DNA of 64,000 nucleotides, taken from positions 62,001 through 126,000 of the forward strand of contig JAVQMD010000003.1 of NCBI GenBank assembly GCA_032595675.1, written 5' to 3'. The notes under the pieces were generated by a model. It worked only from the letters and a program-made list of their open reading frames with translations, was not told where the DNA came from and made no database searches. Source of the stretch: Candidatus Electrothrix rattekaaiensis (lineage in GTDB: Bacteria; Desulfobacterota; Desulfobulbia; Desulfobulbales; Desulfobulbaceae). Both the position numbers and the translations under genes were made by a program. The number at the start of each line of letters is the position of its first letter. Position 1 is the first letter of the stretch. Shown piece after piece: positions 7,560-16,304 of the stretch.

Positions 7560-9272
7560 ATGAAACTGAAGATGTTGGTCTACATCACTTTACTGCTGGT
7601 CTTGTCGGCTGGTGTTGTTCAGGCAGCTGAAGAAGCTACGTGTCTGAACAAGATAGGAGTGCATCCTGTTCATGAACCACTAACGAGCGCGAACGCTCTT
7701 TGGGACATGATGCGGAAAGATGAGGTCAGGAAGGATATTAAAGATGCGCTCAGTAGAGCAAAATGTCCCCCGGAGACAGGTGACTCATGCTCCAAGCTTG
7801 TTAAACCACTCAAAACCTTTTTTCAGCAGGATTTCAAAGTGGATAATTTTCGTCATCGTACATACCATGCTAAGGACTCTATCATTTTCCATTGGATGAT
7901 GTTCAGACCTGGAGGTGATTTTAAGAAAAAAATTGAGGTAGCGAAAAATATAAAATGGTGTGGAGAGAAGCTTCTTCATGCATACGAATTTGACGTAAAA
8001 GCTAACAGTAAAACTTACACCTTTACTGTACCGAAAGAGTGCGGAAATTTGGCGTTGTTGAAAGTAACTGAATGTCCCGATAATACATGCGAAAACTGTC
8101 CCGGCGACAATTGCCCTGAAGAGTGCAAACCGAAGAATCCATGCGAGAACTGTCCTGGTAACAATTGCCCTGAAGAATGCAACAAATGTCAGAACTGCCC
8201 CGGTGACAATTGTCCTGAAGAATGCAAGCCGAAGAATCCATGCGAGGATTGTCCCGGCGACAATTGCCCCGAAGAGTGCAAGCCGAAGAATCCGTGCGAG
8301 AACTGTCCTGGTAACAATTGCCCTGAAGAATGCAACAAATGTCAGAACTGCCCCGGCGACAATTGCCCTGAAGAATGCAAGTCGAAGAATCCATGCCCTA
8401 AAAATTGCAGAGAAAAATGTGCAAGCAACTCCTACAGCGAGGATTGTCAAACCTGCAAAAAACTCAACTGTATTGAAGTCCCGCCACCATGCCCGGACAA
8501 ACCATGCCCTAAAAATTGCAGAGAAAAATGTGCAAGCAACTCCTACAGTGAGGATTGTCAAACCTGCAAAAAGCTCAACTGTATTGAAGTCCCGCCACCA
8601 TGCCCGGACAAACCATGCCCTAAAAATTGCAGAGAAAAATGTGCAAGCAACTCCTACAGTGAGGATTGTCAAACCTGCAAAAAGCTCAACTGCATTGAGC
8701 CTCCCGAGAAATGTCCTAATGACTGTCGACAGAAATGCAAAGACGAATCCAACGGTGCAGATTGTCTGAAGTGCAAAGATCTCAACTGCATTCAGCTTGT
8801 CCCCTCTCCCTTCCACTTCATTGCCGATCTCGGCTATTACCGCCAGTCTGACCCGGCAGACTACCTCTTTGGTCGGGTTGGTATAGAATACAACCTCTCT
8901 GATAATGCCAGCTGGCTTGAAGGCGTATCTCTCCTGACCATGATCGGGGCCGCACCAAAAATCGGCGGTTCAGACGGGGACAGCGCGTTCCTGCTGGATG
9001 TAATAGCCCAGTATAACTGGTTACAGTCCTTCGGCAGATCACTGCCCACCCTGAGGGGATTCACCGGTCTCGGTCTCGGCGGCTGGTTCACTTCAGGCGA
9101 TACCGAAGATGATTCTGGAGACAGCGACTTGGATATCATAGCCAATATCGGTGTCAGGATTCTTGACAATCCCAATATGTCTATCTTTCTCGAAATGCGA
9201 AACGCAGTCGATGAACTGGATAGTATATCGGAATACGGACGATTCGGCGCAGGCGTGAGGTTCCAATTCTAA
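7560..9272 (+). CDS. Exported cysteine-repeat protein with C-terminal outer-membrane barrel
   Basis: 570 aa from ATG 7560, chosen because GAAGGAG sits 8 bases upstream and a signal peptide follows (MKLKMLVYITLLLVLSAG, cleaved after VQA). Residues about 20-175 form a globular region. Residues about 177-278 hold six units of the pattern C-x2-C-PGxN-C-PEE-C, and about 279-410 hold four units with CxxxCxxxC...DCxxCKxLNC, separated by Pro-rich linkers. The last 150 residues look like a small beta-barrel and end in RFQF, with the terminal Phe needed for BAM insertion. The Cys part would face the periplasm or surface. Metal binding or disulfide cross-linking is possible; no enzyme motif is seen. The family is not recognised. 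Confidence 0.8.
   Translation: MKLKMLVYITLLLVLSAGVVQAAEEATCLNKIGVHPVHEPLTSANALWDMMRKDEVRKDIKDALSRAKCPPETGDSCSKLVKPLKTFFQQDFKVDNFRHRTYHAKDSIIFHWMMFRPGGDFKKKIEVAKNIKWCGEKLLHAYEFDVKANSKTYTFTVPKECGNLALLKVTECPDNTCENCPGDNCPEECKPKNPCENCPGNNCPEECNKCQNCPGDNCPEECKPKNPCEDCPGDNCPEECKPKNPCENCPGNNCPEECNKCQNCPGDNCPEECKSKNPCPKNCREKCASNSYSEDCQTCKKLNCIEVPPPCPDKPCPKNCREKCASNSYSEDCQTCKKLNCIEVPPPCPDKPCPKNCREKCASNSYSEDCQTCKKLNCIEPPEKCPNDCRQKCKDESNGADCLKCKDLNCIQLVPSPFHFIADLGYYRQSDPADYLFGRVGIEYNLSDNASWLEGVSLLTMIGAAPKIGGSDGDSAFLLDVIAQYNWLQSFGRSLPTLRGFTGLGLGGWFTSGDTEDDSGDSDLDIIANIGVRILDNPNMSIFLEMRNAVDELDSISEYGRFGAGVRFQF
8088..8393 (+). repeat. Six tandem Cys-rich coding repeats (type 1)
   Basis: Alternating 54- and 45-base units encode CxxCPGxNCPEEC followed by KPKNP or NK. 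The spacing is always C-x2-C-x4-C-x3-C, giving 24 cysteines in about 100 residues. Near-identical codons between units point to recent expansion by slippage or unequal recombination. Confidence 0.9.
8394..8789 (+). repeat. Four tandem Cys-rich coding repeats (type 2), 111-bp period
   Basis: Three almost identical 111-base units and a diverged fourth encode CPKNCREKC...SEDCQTCKKLNC with a Pro-rich linker. The first three differ by only a few silent bases; the fourth (CPNDCRQKCKDESNGADC) is older. The different divergence of the units shows local amplification. Confidence 0.9.
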
Positions 9273-9340
9273 CGCGGCAGAGTGGAATATCATGACGACA
9301 CTCCGTCCGCAGCTTGACGGATAACTTTTTAAAAACGAAA

Positions 9341-9387
9341 AACAGCCTGCTTGCCTCCTGAGCCGAAGGAGCAGCAGGTTGTTTTTT
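9341..9387 (+). terminator. Rho-independent terminator after the Cys-repeat gene
   Basis: AACAGCCTGC pairs with GCAGGTTGTT (one G-T wobble) around an internal hairpin (cctcctgagccgaagg), followed by TTTTTTGCTTTTT. It lies 69 bases downstream of the stop codon. Confidence 0.7.
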
Positions 9388-9402
9388 GCTTTTTCTAGCG
9401 AG

Positions 9403-10011
9403 TTACCTGCTACATCCAACACGTACCACAGCCAACCGCCGAGAAATCCGCGCACTAACCACCCCTCTGACACCAGCAATCCGAGCAAACTCCGGCCAGC
9501 GTTCCACAGTAGCAGCAACCTCATCAAATATCACTTCCACCTCTTTCTCCGCAACACCATATCGTCCCGCCAGCTCAACAACATGCCTATACGCAGGAGC
9601 ACGGCCTTCACCGGCCACGCTCATGCTGTGCTCACCTCCAGGGCCGTCGGCAAAGGTAAGGTCATAGGCCGGGGCCAGCGACCATTTTCCTGTACGATCA
9701 TCCAGAAGAAAACTGAAATTCTTCACATGATCGTCGCGATTATGGGTCAGGATGTTGAACAGCATCAGCCGGAAGGCCCGCAGCAGATCATCATGATTGC
9801 GGGTCAGCAGGGTGGTCACCTTGAAAAGATCAGCATAGTCACAGGACGGGATACGAAAATTCGCCTGGATAAGATTGCCAAAGGTGTGGATATGGTACCG
9901 GCTGTTATCCGGGCCGCGATCGAAACGTTTGATTCCGAAAAAAGACTCTCCCTGCAATGCGGGGATAGAGGTGAGCATATCTTCATTATAACCGACAACG
10001 AGATAAGACAA
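9403..10011 (-). pseudogene. hipA: hipB-hipA deletion relic (C-terminal HipA kinase core)
   Basis: The frame opens with MLTSIPAL, identical to the first eight residues of HipB at 450-761, and then jumps directly into HipA C-terminal sequence (GESFFGIKRFDRG). The kinase catalytic loop HNRDDHVKNFSF and the APAYDLTF segment are kept, but the HipB helix-turn-helix and the HipA N-terminal half are missing. A single deletion from early hipB to mid hipA explains this. An upstream half-operator remains at 10052. A short product could still be made but is unlikely to be a regulated toxin. Confidence 0.8.
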
Positions 10012-10051
10012 AAATCTATATAATATCCTTTACAGTGGTAATTATACAGCT

Positions 10052-10071
10052 ATGGACAATATATTATCCCG
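10052..10071. promoter_or_regulatory. Decayed hipBA operator
   Basis: ATGGACAATATATTATCCCG matches the left arm and centre of the palindrome at 835-854, but the right arm TGTCCAT has become TATCCCG. It has the same orientation and relation to the relic as the intact operator has to hipB. Confidence 0.5.
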
Positions 10072-10223
10072 TACGGGCTGTATTTGAGCGTAGAATTTCG
10101 ACCATCTCAATTATTGTAACAGAAGCAAACAAGAGCTCACTCTCCCTGCTTGACCACCGCATAAAAAAAGGATATTATTTGCAAATAATTCCAGACCTAT
10201 TTAACCAATCAGGAGAAACTCGG

Positions 10224-11387
10224 ATGAGAAAAACGATGATGGTCAGTGCCTTCCTTGCGGGCACTCTTTTCTGCCTCGGACAGAATGCTGTCGGTGCGGA
10301 GAGCGAATGCAATGTTTTCGGCACATCACGATGGGGCGGGGAACAGATTTACAACAGCTGCGTGGAATGCTTAGGGCAGAGCAGGAATTGCGAGAAACGT
10401 TGTTTCGATACAAACGCCACCTGTACAGCTGTCGGCTATGACCGTTATGGTTTTCGCAGCACTGTGCAGGGGCCGCAGGCCAAAAAAGAACAACGGGCCA
10501 GAAAAAAGGCCGTCCGGCAATGTGAGCAACAAGGGTTAAGCAATTGCGCTGTTGATCGTTGTACAGAAGAGAAAACCCTACGACCGGAGAGCGTTGAGGT
10601 CTGCCGTTCTCAACCGGTGGCAATTGACCGGCCACATCGAGGCCGTAACGGGGGAAGAGAGAACTCAGCAGAATATCGTTGCGGTATTTTCCCGAAATCT
10701 CCCCGTGCATCGCAACGTGAATATCCGAGCTGCGAAACTTGTATCCAGGAAAACGGGCAATGCGAGGAACGTTGCGCAGAATCCGGTTATACCTGTACAG
10801 CTGTCGGCTCTCGTCCGCGCAATTTCCCTCAAACTGTCCAAGGTGATCTTGCCGATAACCGGCAGAGAGCGGAGCGAAGTGTCATGCAAAAATGTTACAA
10901 CGCTGGTCTCAACGGATGTGCCCTTGGGAAATGTAGCGAAACAATGCGCTTCGACCCTAACCAAGTGACTCCTTGTCAAACCCGAAGCCGGACCGGCAAT
11001 GTGAACGGCGGGCGAGGGAACAGAACATCTCCATCCCCGGTCGTTCCAAATGTAAGCGGCAGGAATGAGCACAGGAATCCCTCACCCCCGGTGGTTCCTC
11101 AGCCAACCCAAAAATATGTCAGTTCCTGGCAGCACCTCAAAGGGGATTGCGAGGGGAGTTCAAGCCCTAAGGTGGCTCAACAATGCGGTAACCGAGGATT
11201 CTGGCAAGGAATCTCTTGTCGGGTAACCTGGAGTGACGGAAGCGTGCAAGATCTGCACGGACAAGTTGACCTGATGGATTCCTACGGACGGGCTTATTGT
11301 ACCCGAGACTCTCGCCCTGCCCGCTTCAACTGCGTCAACAGATGCGATAACACCAATGGCTCCTTGATGACCCTATCCCGGCCATAA
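10224..11387 (+). CDS. Exported protein with two Cys-rich repeats, unknown family
   Basis: 387 aa from ATG 10224; AGGAGA lies at 10211-10216 and a signal peptide follows (MRKTMMVSAFLAGTLFCLG, cleavage near GAES). Two related domains of about 85 residues each carry C-x2-C, C-x3-C and TCTAVG (CVECLGQSRNCEKRC..TCTAVGYDRYG and CETCIQENGQCEERC..TCTAVGSRPRN) and end in CAVDRC or CALGKC. A Pro/Arg-rich linker leads to a third Cys-containing domain with CRVTWSDGSVQDLHGQVD. No catalytic motif is seen. It is probably periplasmic or secreted with several disulfides. It neighbours another Cys-rich exported protein but no operon link is visible because the hipBA relic lies between them. Confidence 0.7.
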   Translation: MRKTMMVSAFLAGTLFCLGQNAVGAESECNVFGTSRWGGEQIYNSCVECLGQSRNCEKRCFDTNATCTAVGYDRYGFRSTVQGPQAKKEQRARKKAVRQCEQQGLSNCAVDRCTEEKTLRPESVEVCRSQPVAIDRPHRGRNGGRENSAEYRCGIFPKSPRASQREYPSCETCIQENGQCEERCAESGYTCTAVGSRPRNFPQTVQGDLADNRQRAERSVMQKCYNAGLNGCALGKCSETMRFDPNQVTPCQTRSRTGNVNGGRGNRTSPSPVVPNVSGRNEHRNPSPPVVPQPTQKYVSSWQHLKGDCEGSSSPKVAQQCGNRGFWQGISCRVTWSDGSVQDLHGQVDLMDSYGRAYCTRDSRPARFNCVNRCDNTNGSLMTLSRP

Positions 11388-11525
11388 GCGACTGAACAAA
11401 CCAGCGAAGCGGTCTCATGACACTCTGTGCCGCCTCGCTGAGGCTTGCTGTTCGACTAAAAATCCCTTCCCCTCCTCCCTCCTCCTCATCTTCACGGCTC
11501 ATCTACTCGCAGGATCGGTTGTCTT

Positions 11526-12659
11526 CTAAGGGCTGACAAGTCGGGCTACGGCAACCAACTGCTGGCGTCCGTTACCAAAGGGCGGATAACCGGCCCTGGT
11601 TGGTGTACGTTTATGCCAACGGGTTATCGAGGCTGCGGTCTCACCTCTTCGGCCATGCCCGTGAAAAAGCTCATAACTGACCAGTCGACCGGCTTTGTCC
11701 TTATGTATGCGCACCACCACGCCCACATGATCAATCCCGCCCCGTGACGCCAACAACCTGTTCACGGAAAAATTCTTATACAGCGAACCGTTGCGACCGA
11801 AAAACAGCACCACCCCGGGCCTGATTATATGAGACTGCTTCACTGCATTTTTAATAAGTACCAACTCTCCTCGCTCATGATACCAGCGGGCAAGGTCTCT
11901 GGAATCCCGATACTGCGCAAGAGATGGATATGCATGATCAGGGCAGCACTTTTTCACCCCCTGCAGGACTCGATGAAAGATTCCAGAGCAATCACTGAGC
12001 GGCCCTATACCGTACCGGATGGACCGGGACTCCAAAAATGCAACGGTTGTCCGCAATGCAGGTATCAGCCCCCCCTCACAGGCGACCCGACCATTATCCT
12101 TGTCAAAAACATCAGGAATAAATTTCTGCACAGACCTTCCCGGCGGCGCAATACGCTTCTTTGTTCGTAAAGGTTTCAACGAGACAACAGATAGGGGAAG
12201 GGCCTGCTTCTGTTCCGGCGGCGCAATATACTTCTTTTTACCCAAAGGTTTCAACAGGACAACAGGTTGAGGAAAAGTCTCCTTCTGTTCAGGAGCCATA
12301 CATATTATCGTCCCGCCCCCCGCAGGAGGAAGAAAGGGGAAAATGCAATATTGAGCATCCCGTTGGATATCTCGACATTGTTCATCAAATCGAATCTCTT
12401 CCTGCTCTGCTGTCTCTATTATCAAGACAGGGGAAAACTCAGCCTCAGCCTCAGGCTCAGCCAAGGTGCTGCAGGATTCAGGTTGAACCGGTTCTTTTTT
12501 TTCCGTTGGCAGCTCAGAAGGCACTTGCTGCTCCACAGGGATCGGTTCTTTTACCGGTTCCGGTTGTGAGCATCTCCCCAAAAGAAAAACCCCGGCCAAG
12601 GCCACTACAAGCAGGAAGACCTGGACAGGTTTCAAATGAAAAAAATCCGTAAATTTCAT
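11526..12659 (-). CDS. Membrane-anchored NlpC/P60-like putative peptidase
   Basis: 377 aa. An N-terminal hydrophobic segment (VQVFLLVVALAGVFLLGRC) anchors it; the Cys is not in a good lipobox because Arg is at -1. A Pro/Glu-rich stretch and a direct repeat (KKKYIAPPEQKQALPLSVV against TKKRIAPPGRS) follow. The C-terminal 170 residues have SDCSGIFHRVL and GGIDHVGVVVRIHKD, which match the Cys and His blocks of NlpC/P60 cell-wall peptidases. Peptidoglycan hydrolysis is inferred from these motifs only. It overlaps the upstream radical SAM gene by 4 bases, so they are co-transcribed. Confidence 0.6.
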   Translation of the reverse strand: MKFTDFFHLKPVQVFLLVVALAGVFLLGRCSQPEPVKEPIPVEQQVPSELPTEKKEPVQPESCSTLAEPEAEAEFSPVLIIETAEQEEIRFDEQCRDIQRDAQYCIFPFLPPAGGGTIICMAPEQKETFPQPVVLLKPLGKKKYIAPPEQKQALPLSVVSLKPLRTKKRIAPPGRSVQKFIPDVFDKDNGRVACEGGLIPALRTTVAFLESRSIRYGIGPLSDCSGIFHRVLQGVKKCCPDHAYPSLAQYRDSRDLARWYHERGELVLIKNAVKQSHIIRPGVVLFFGRNGSLYKNFSVNRLLASRGGIDHVGVVVRIHKDKAGRLVSYELFHGHGRRGETAASITRWHKRTPTRAGYPPFGNGRQQLVAVARLVSP

Positions 12660-13720
12660 TCGATCTTCCTTGTATCATGGAGAGGGAATTGCCAGACACC
12701 TTCAATGCCTTCTCGGCATGTTGGACATCTGCCGTTTTCAAGTCGATTGCTGTGTACAGTAAAACCGGTTCGGGAAATCAACTCCGTGTGACAGGACGGG
12801 CACAGGGTATTTTCTCCTTCACCGGAGCGAACATTGCCCTGATAAACAAAGCGCAGGCCCGCATCCAAACCGATTTGCCGAGCCATACGCAGGGAGGTCA
12901 CCGGGGTCGGCTCCCGATCAAGCATCTTGTAGGTAGGATGAAAGCCGGTCACATGCCAAGGAATGGCAGGATCTACCTCATAGAGAAAAGAGGCAATACC
13001 AGCAAGCTCCTCAACTGTATCGTTCAGGCCGGGAATAAGCAGAGTGGTGACCTCCACCCAGACCCCCAGTTCCCGCAGCAGGCGCACGGTATCCAGCACC
13101 GGCTGAAGAGAAGCCTTACAGATTGTGCGGTAAAACTCCTCGGAAAAAGCTTTGATATCAATATTAATGCCATCAAGCTGTGGTGCCAGCTCCCGGCTAC
13201 ATTCTGCGGTCATATAACCGTTACTGACAAAGAGATTGGCAAGCCCCCGGCTATGGGCAAGTTCCATGCAATCACGGGCAAACTCGTAAAAAATGGTCGG
13301 TTCCACATAGGTATAGCTGATGCTTTGACAGCCGCTCTGCTCCGCTGCCGCAACAACCTGTTCCGGGCTTTGCAGGCTGCCTGCAATCTCCCCTGCGTTC
13401 ATATGCGGGTACTGGGAAATCTGATAATTTTGGCAATGCTGGCAAAAAAAATTACAGCCAACCGTGGAAATCGAAGAGGAACGAGAGGTGGGAAGAAAAT
13501 GAAAAAAAGGCTTTTTTTCGACAGGGTCGATATTTTCCGCCACCAACCTGCCGTAAACAAGAGAATACAGAACGCCCTCCTGATTTTCCCGTACCCCACA
13601 ACGCCCTCTCCTGCCCGACCTGATTCGGCAACGATGATGGCAAAGAGCACAGGCAACTTCCTGATCTTCCTGATCTTCATGACGGAGATCTTCTCGGATA
13701 TACAAACGTGCTTCTTTCAT
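12656..13720 (-). CDS. amrS: AmmeMemoRadiSam-system radical SAM enzyme
   Basis: 354 aa. An N-terminal zinc-like cluster (CALCHHRCRI..GRCGVRENQEG) is followed by the radical SAM motif CNFFCQHCQNYQIS at about residues 89-102, and SYTYVEPTIFYEFARDC, FVSNGYM and NIDIKAFSEEFY of the family. A second Cys cluster lies at the end (CPSCH..CPTC). This family (PflA-like) usually occurs with AmmeMemo partners; none is seen here, and the substrate is unknown. Three 9-base direct repeats (GTTAATTCC, GTTAATTCC, GTTGATTCG) precede a good GGGAGG site upstream of the ATG. Confidence 0.85.
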   Translation of the reverse strand: MKEARLYIREDLRHEDQEDQEVACALCHHRCRIRSGRRGRCGVRENQEGVLYSLVYGRLVAENIDPVEKKPFFHFLPTSRSSSISTVGCNFFCQHCQNYQISQYPHMNAGEIAGSLQSPEQVVAAAEQSGCQSISYTYVEPTIFYEFARDCMELAHSRGLANLFVSNGYMTAECSRELAPQLDGINIDIKAFSEEFYRTICKASLQPVLDTVRLLRELGVWVEVTTLLIPGLNDTVEELAGIASFLYEVDPAIPWHVTGFHPTYKMLDREPTPVTSLRMARQIGLDAGLRFVYQGNVRSGEGENTLCPSCHTELISRTGFTVHSNRLENGRCPTCREGIEGVWQFPLHDTRKIE

Positions 13721-13853
13721 GGAAGAACCTCCCGAATCAACGGAATTAACGGAATTAACAGTTGCAGGCCAAGAGGGAACTGCGTATAACCAAAGGATAA
13801 AAAATTATTTCCTTTTTGCCAAGCTGGATATGACATAAGCCTAAAAAAATAAG

Positions 13854-14318
13854 ATGAAAAAAATCATTTCAGGCGGACAGACAGGGGCTGATCGAGCCGC
13901 ATTAGATGCAGCCAGAGAACGCGGCATCCCGCATGGGGGCTGGTTACCCAAGGGAAGGGTGACAGAAGACGGACCTCTGGGGCAAGAGTATTGCCTTCAG
14001 GAGCTGGATTCGTACCGCTATCGGGATCGCACCCAAAAAAATGTTGTGGAAAGCGACGGCACCCTGATCGTCTCCTATGGCCCGCTGACCAGCGGCTCTG
14101 CCCTGACCGAAGCCCTAGCAATTCGCCATGATCGTCCCTGCCTCCATCTCAATATGGAGTATTTTTCTCTGGACGAGGCTGTGCAGGCTGTTGAGCAATG
14201 GTTGGCAAGAAATGCCATTGAGACCCTCAATGTGGCAGGGCCACGAGCCAGCAGCGACGAGCGGATCTACGAGACGGTCCGAGAGCTTATCCTCGGCATC
14301 AACACAGGAGAGCGATAA
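13854..14318 (+). CDS. YpsA/cpYpsA-family putative molybdenum carrier or nucleotide-binding protein
   Basis: 154 aa. The N-terminus KKIISGGQTGADRAALDAA and the G-rich VSYGPLTSGSALTEALA segment are typical of the putative molybdenum carrier family (Rossmann-like, LOG/SLOG-related). SLOG proteins bind nucleotide-type ligands; the molybdenum name derives from a crystal structure and the role is unproven. It is convergent with galE (14 bases between stops), and no terminator is evident between them. Confidence 0.8.
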   Translation: MKKIISGGQTGADRAALDAARERGIPHGGWLPKGRVTEDGPLGQEYCLQELDSYRYRDRTQKNVVESDGTLIVSYGPLTSGSALTEALAIRHDRPCLHLNMEYFSLDEAVQAVEQWLARNAIETLNVAGPRASSDERIYETVRELILGINTGER

Positions 14319-14331
14319 ACCGCCCCTCTTC

Positions 14332-15300
14332 CTACGCAGCATGCCAAGCCAAGGCAGAGCGAATAATCGTCTCAATATCCGAATGTCGGGGCCGCCATCC
14401 CAAGAACTCAGCAGCCTTATCCGCTGAAGCGATCAGGGCCGGGGGATCTCCTGGTCGTCGCGGGCCGTACTTGACCGGGACCTTGCGCCCTGAAAGCTCC
14501 TCAACCGTCTGGATAATGTTCTGCACCGAGGTGCCGGTCCCCGTGCCGAGATTAAAGACCCGGCTCTTCTTTTCTTCCTGTAAAAAGTCCAAGGCCCGCA
14601 CATGGGCGTCTGCCAGATCAGCAACATGGATATAATCCCTGATCGCGGTGCCATCCGGGGTATCGTAATCTGTTCCGTAAACTTCTATGGCAGATCGTTT
14701 TTCCAGTGCAGCCAAGATGGTCAAAGGGATGAGATGGGTTTCAGGCTCATGGTCTTCCCCGATATCACCGTCCATGTCGGCTCCGGCAGCATTAAAATAG
14801 CGTAGGGCAATAGAGGAGAAATCATAGGCAGTACTATAATCAGCAAGGATCTGCTCGATCATCAATTTACTGCGACCATAGGGATTGATCGGCTGCTGCG
14901 GATGCTCTTCGGTCAGAGGAAGGGCCTGGGGATTCCCGTAGGTTGCACAGGTACTGGAAAAGATAAACTGATCACAGCCAAAGCGACGCATCACCTCCAG
15001 CAGGGCAAGGGTTCCGGTCACATTATTTTGGTAATATTTTTCTGGATGCTCAACCGACTCCCCCACGTAGGCAAAGGCGGCAAAATGGATCACCGCCTCG
15101 GGTTGATATTCCGCAAAAACCTTTGCCAATGCCTCCCTATCACGGATATCCCCCTGGATAAATGGACCCCATTGCACGGCCCTGGCATGGCCGTAAATCA
15201 GATTATCATAGGTGATGGGCAGGTATCCTTGTTGAGCAAGGAGCTTACAGGTATGACTGCCGATATAACCGGCACCGCCGGTGACGAGGATATTTTTCAT
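14332..15300 (-). CDS. galE: UDP-glucose 4-epimerase
   Basis: 322 aa from ATG 15298-15300, chosen because the Rossmann motif MKNILVTGGAGYIGSH begins there; an upstream extension would add 26 unconserved residues. The NAD site GGAGYIGSH, the SST triad region (FSSTCATYG), NPYGRSKLMIEQIL with Tyr/Lys, and ALRYFNAAGAD are diagnostic. It interconverts UDP-glucose and UDP-galactose for lipopolysaccharide or exopolysaccharide. It is divergent from the CpxR-like gene, whose putative autoregulatory box lies between them. Confidence 0.95.
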   Translation of the reverse strand: MKNILVTGGAGYIGSHTCKLLAQQGYLPITYDNLIYGHARAVQWGPFIQGDIRDREALAKVFAEYQPEAVIHFAAFAYVGESVEHPEKYYQNNVTGTLALLEVMRRFGCDQFIFSSTCATYGNPQALPLTEEHPQQPINPYGRSKLMIEQILADYSTAYDFSSIALRYFNAAGADMDGDIGEDHEPETHLIPLTILAALEKRSAIEVYGTDYDTPDGTAIRDYIHVADLADAHVRALDFLQEEKKSRVFNLGTGTGTSVQNIIQTVEELSGRKVPVKYGPRRPGDPPALIASADKAAEFLGWRPRHSDIETIIRSALAWHAA

Positions 15301-15503
15301 ATTGTATTTGACATTATCGAGCTGAACCCGAAACAAAAAACCGTCTACCGCACGCATAAACGACAGGAACCCGTTCATTCCTTTCTCAAGACGTAGTGCG
15401 GCTCTTCTATTATCTGGAAGATAAGATAGCAGAAACGCCCCATCATCTCAACGCAGGAACAAAAAAATACCCACCCCCTAAAAATGCCCGGCCTGTTAAA
15501 ATT

Positions 15504-15519
15504 GTAAAGCCTTTGTAAA
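15504..15519 (+). promoter_or_regulatory. CpxR-type box upstream of the response regulator gene
   Basis: GTAAA-N6-GTAAA, a direct repeat with 11-base period, matching the CpxR consensus GTAAA(N4-8)GTAAA. It lies 66 bases before the cpxR-like start in the divergent gap with galE. The same arrangement is found at 51385-51400 near envelope-stress type genes. Confidence 0.55.
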
Positions 15520-15584
15520 ATTGATTGCCCGAAAGCACTCTGACAGCAACAATAGAAGAGAATATAATTCAAGGATAAATTGCA

Positions 15585-16304
15585 ATGAAGATACTTATGA
15601 TTGATGATGACCGGAAGCTCTGCCGCTTGGTTGCGGATTATCTGGAGCCTATGGGCTATGAAGTTGAAGCGGCCCATAACGGGGCACGGGGCTTAGAGAT
15701 GGTCAAGGCCGGGGAGTATCATGCCGCCATCCTGGACGTGATGATGCCGGAAATGGACGGATTTGAGGTACTGAAACAGCTGCGCAAGGAGTCTGACATT
15801 CCGGTACTGATGCTCAGTGCCCGAGGAGATGAAACCGATAGGATCGTAGGGCTTGAGATGGGAGCGGATGATTATCTGCCCAAGACCTTTTCCTCCCGTG
15901 AACTGCTTGCCCGCCTCCGCGCTGTCACCCGCCGACACCAACTTGTGGAAGAGAAAGCAAAAGCATCAGCAGATTCCATTGCGGAAGATGAGGTGCTGAT
16001 CTTTGCAGAATTACGGATTGAGCAGGGTTCCAGAACGGTCCGCCTCAACGAGGAGACCGTAAGCCTGACCCCGGTGGAGTACGATCTCTTGACCACCCTA
16101 GCCCATTCCGCAGGCCGGGTTCTGAACCGTGACCAGCTCCTTGACGCTGTTGCTGGCAGAAACTACGAGGTCTTTGACCGGTCTGTAGATGTTCACATTT
16201 CCTCGTTGCGAAAAAAACTCGGGGAAAACCCCCGCACCCCCCGTTTCATCCAGACAATTCGCACAGCCGGATATATGTTTAAACAACCGGATAAAGAAAA
16301 ATGA
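15585..16304 (+). CDS. cpxR: OmpR/CpxR-like response regulator
   Basis: 239 aa. The receiver domain has the acidic pair DD at 7-8, phospho-acceptor Asp51 (AILDVMMPEMDG), Ser78 and Lys100 (GADDYLPK); the C-terminal winged helix has LTPVEYDLLTTLAHSAGRVLNR and DVHISSLRKKLG. The 4-base overlap with the kinase gene, the kinase type and the GTAAA box upstream argue for a Cpx-like envelope stress regulator. The CpxR name is by analogy, not proven orthology. Confidence 0.9.
   Translation: MKILMIDDDRKLCRLVADYLEPMGYEVEAAHNGARGLEMVKAGEYHAAILDVMMPEMDGFEVLKQLRKESDIPVLMLSARGDETDRIVGLEMGADDYLPKTFSSRELLARLRAVTRRHQLVEEKAKASADSIAEDEVLIFAELRIEQGSRTVRLNEETVSLTPVEYDLLTTLAHSAGRVLNRDQLLDAVAGRNYEVFDRSVDVHISSLRKKLGENPRTPRFIQTIRTAGYMFKQPDKEK

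Noticed and set aside
7785-8816. 343-codon open frame on the minus strand across the Cys repeats
   Set aside because: It is antisense to the repeat gene and exists because repeated Cys/Asn/Lys codons leave no stops in the opposite frame. The product is a low-complexity string (repeats of FFSAIFRAWF) without start context.
12677-13789. 370-codon plus-strand frame
   Set aside because: Antisense of the radical SAM gene; the minus-strand frame has the CxxxCxxC motif and family sequence.
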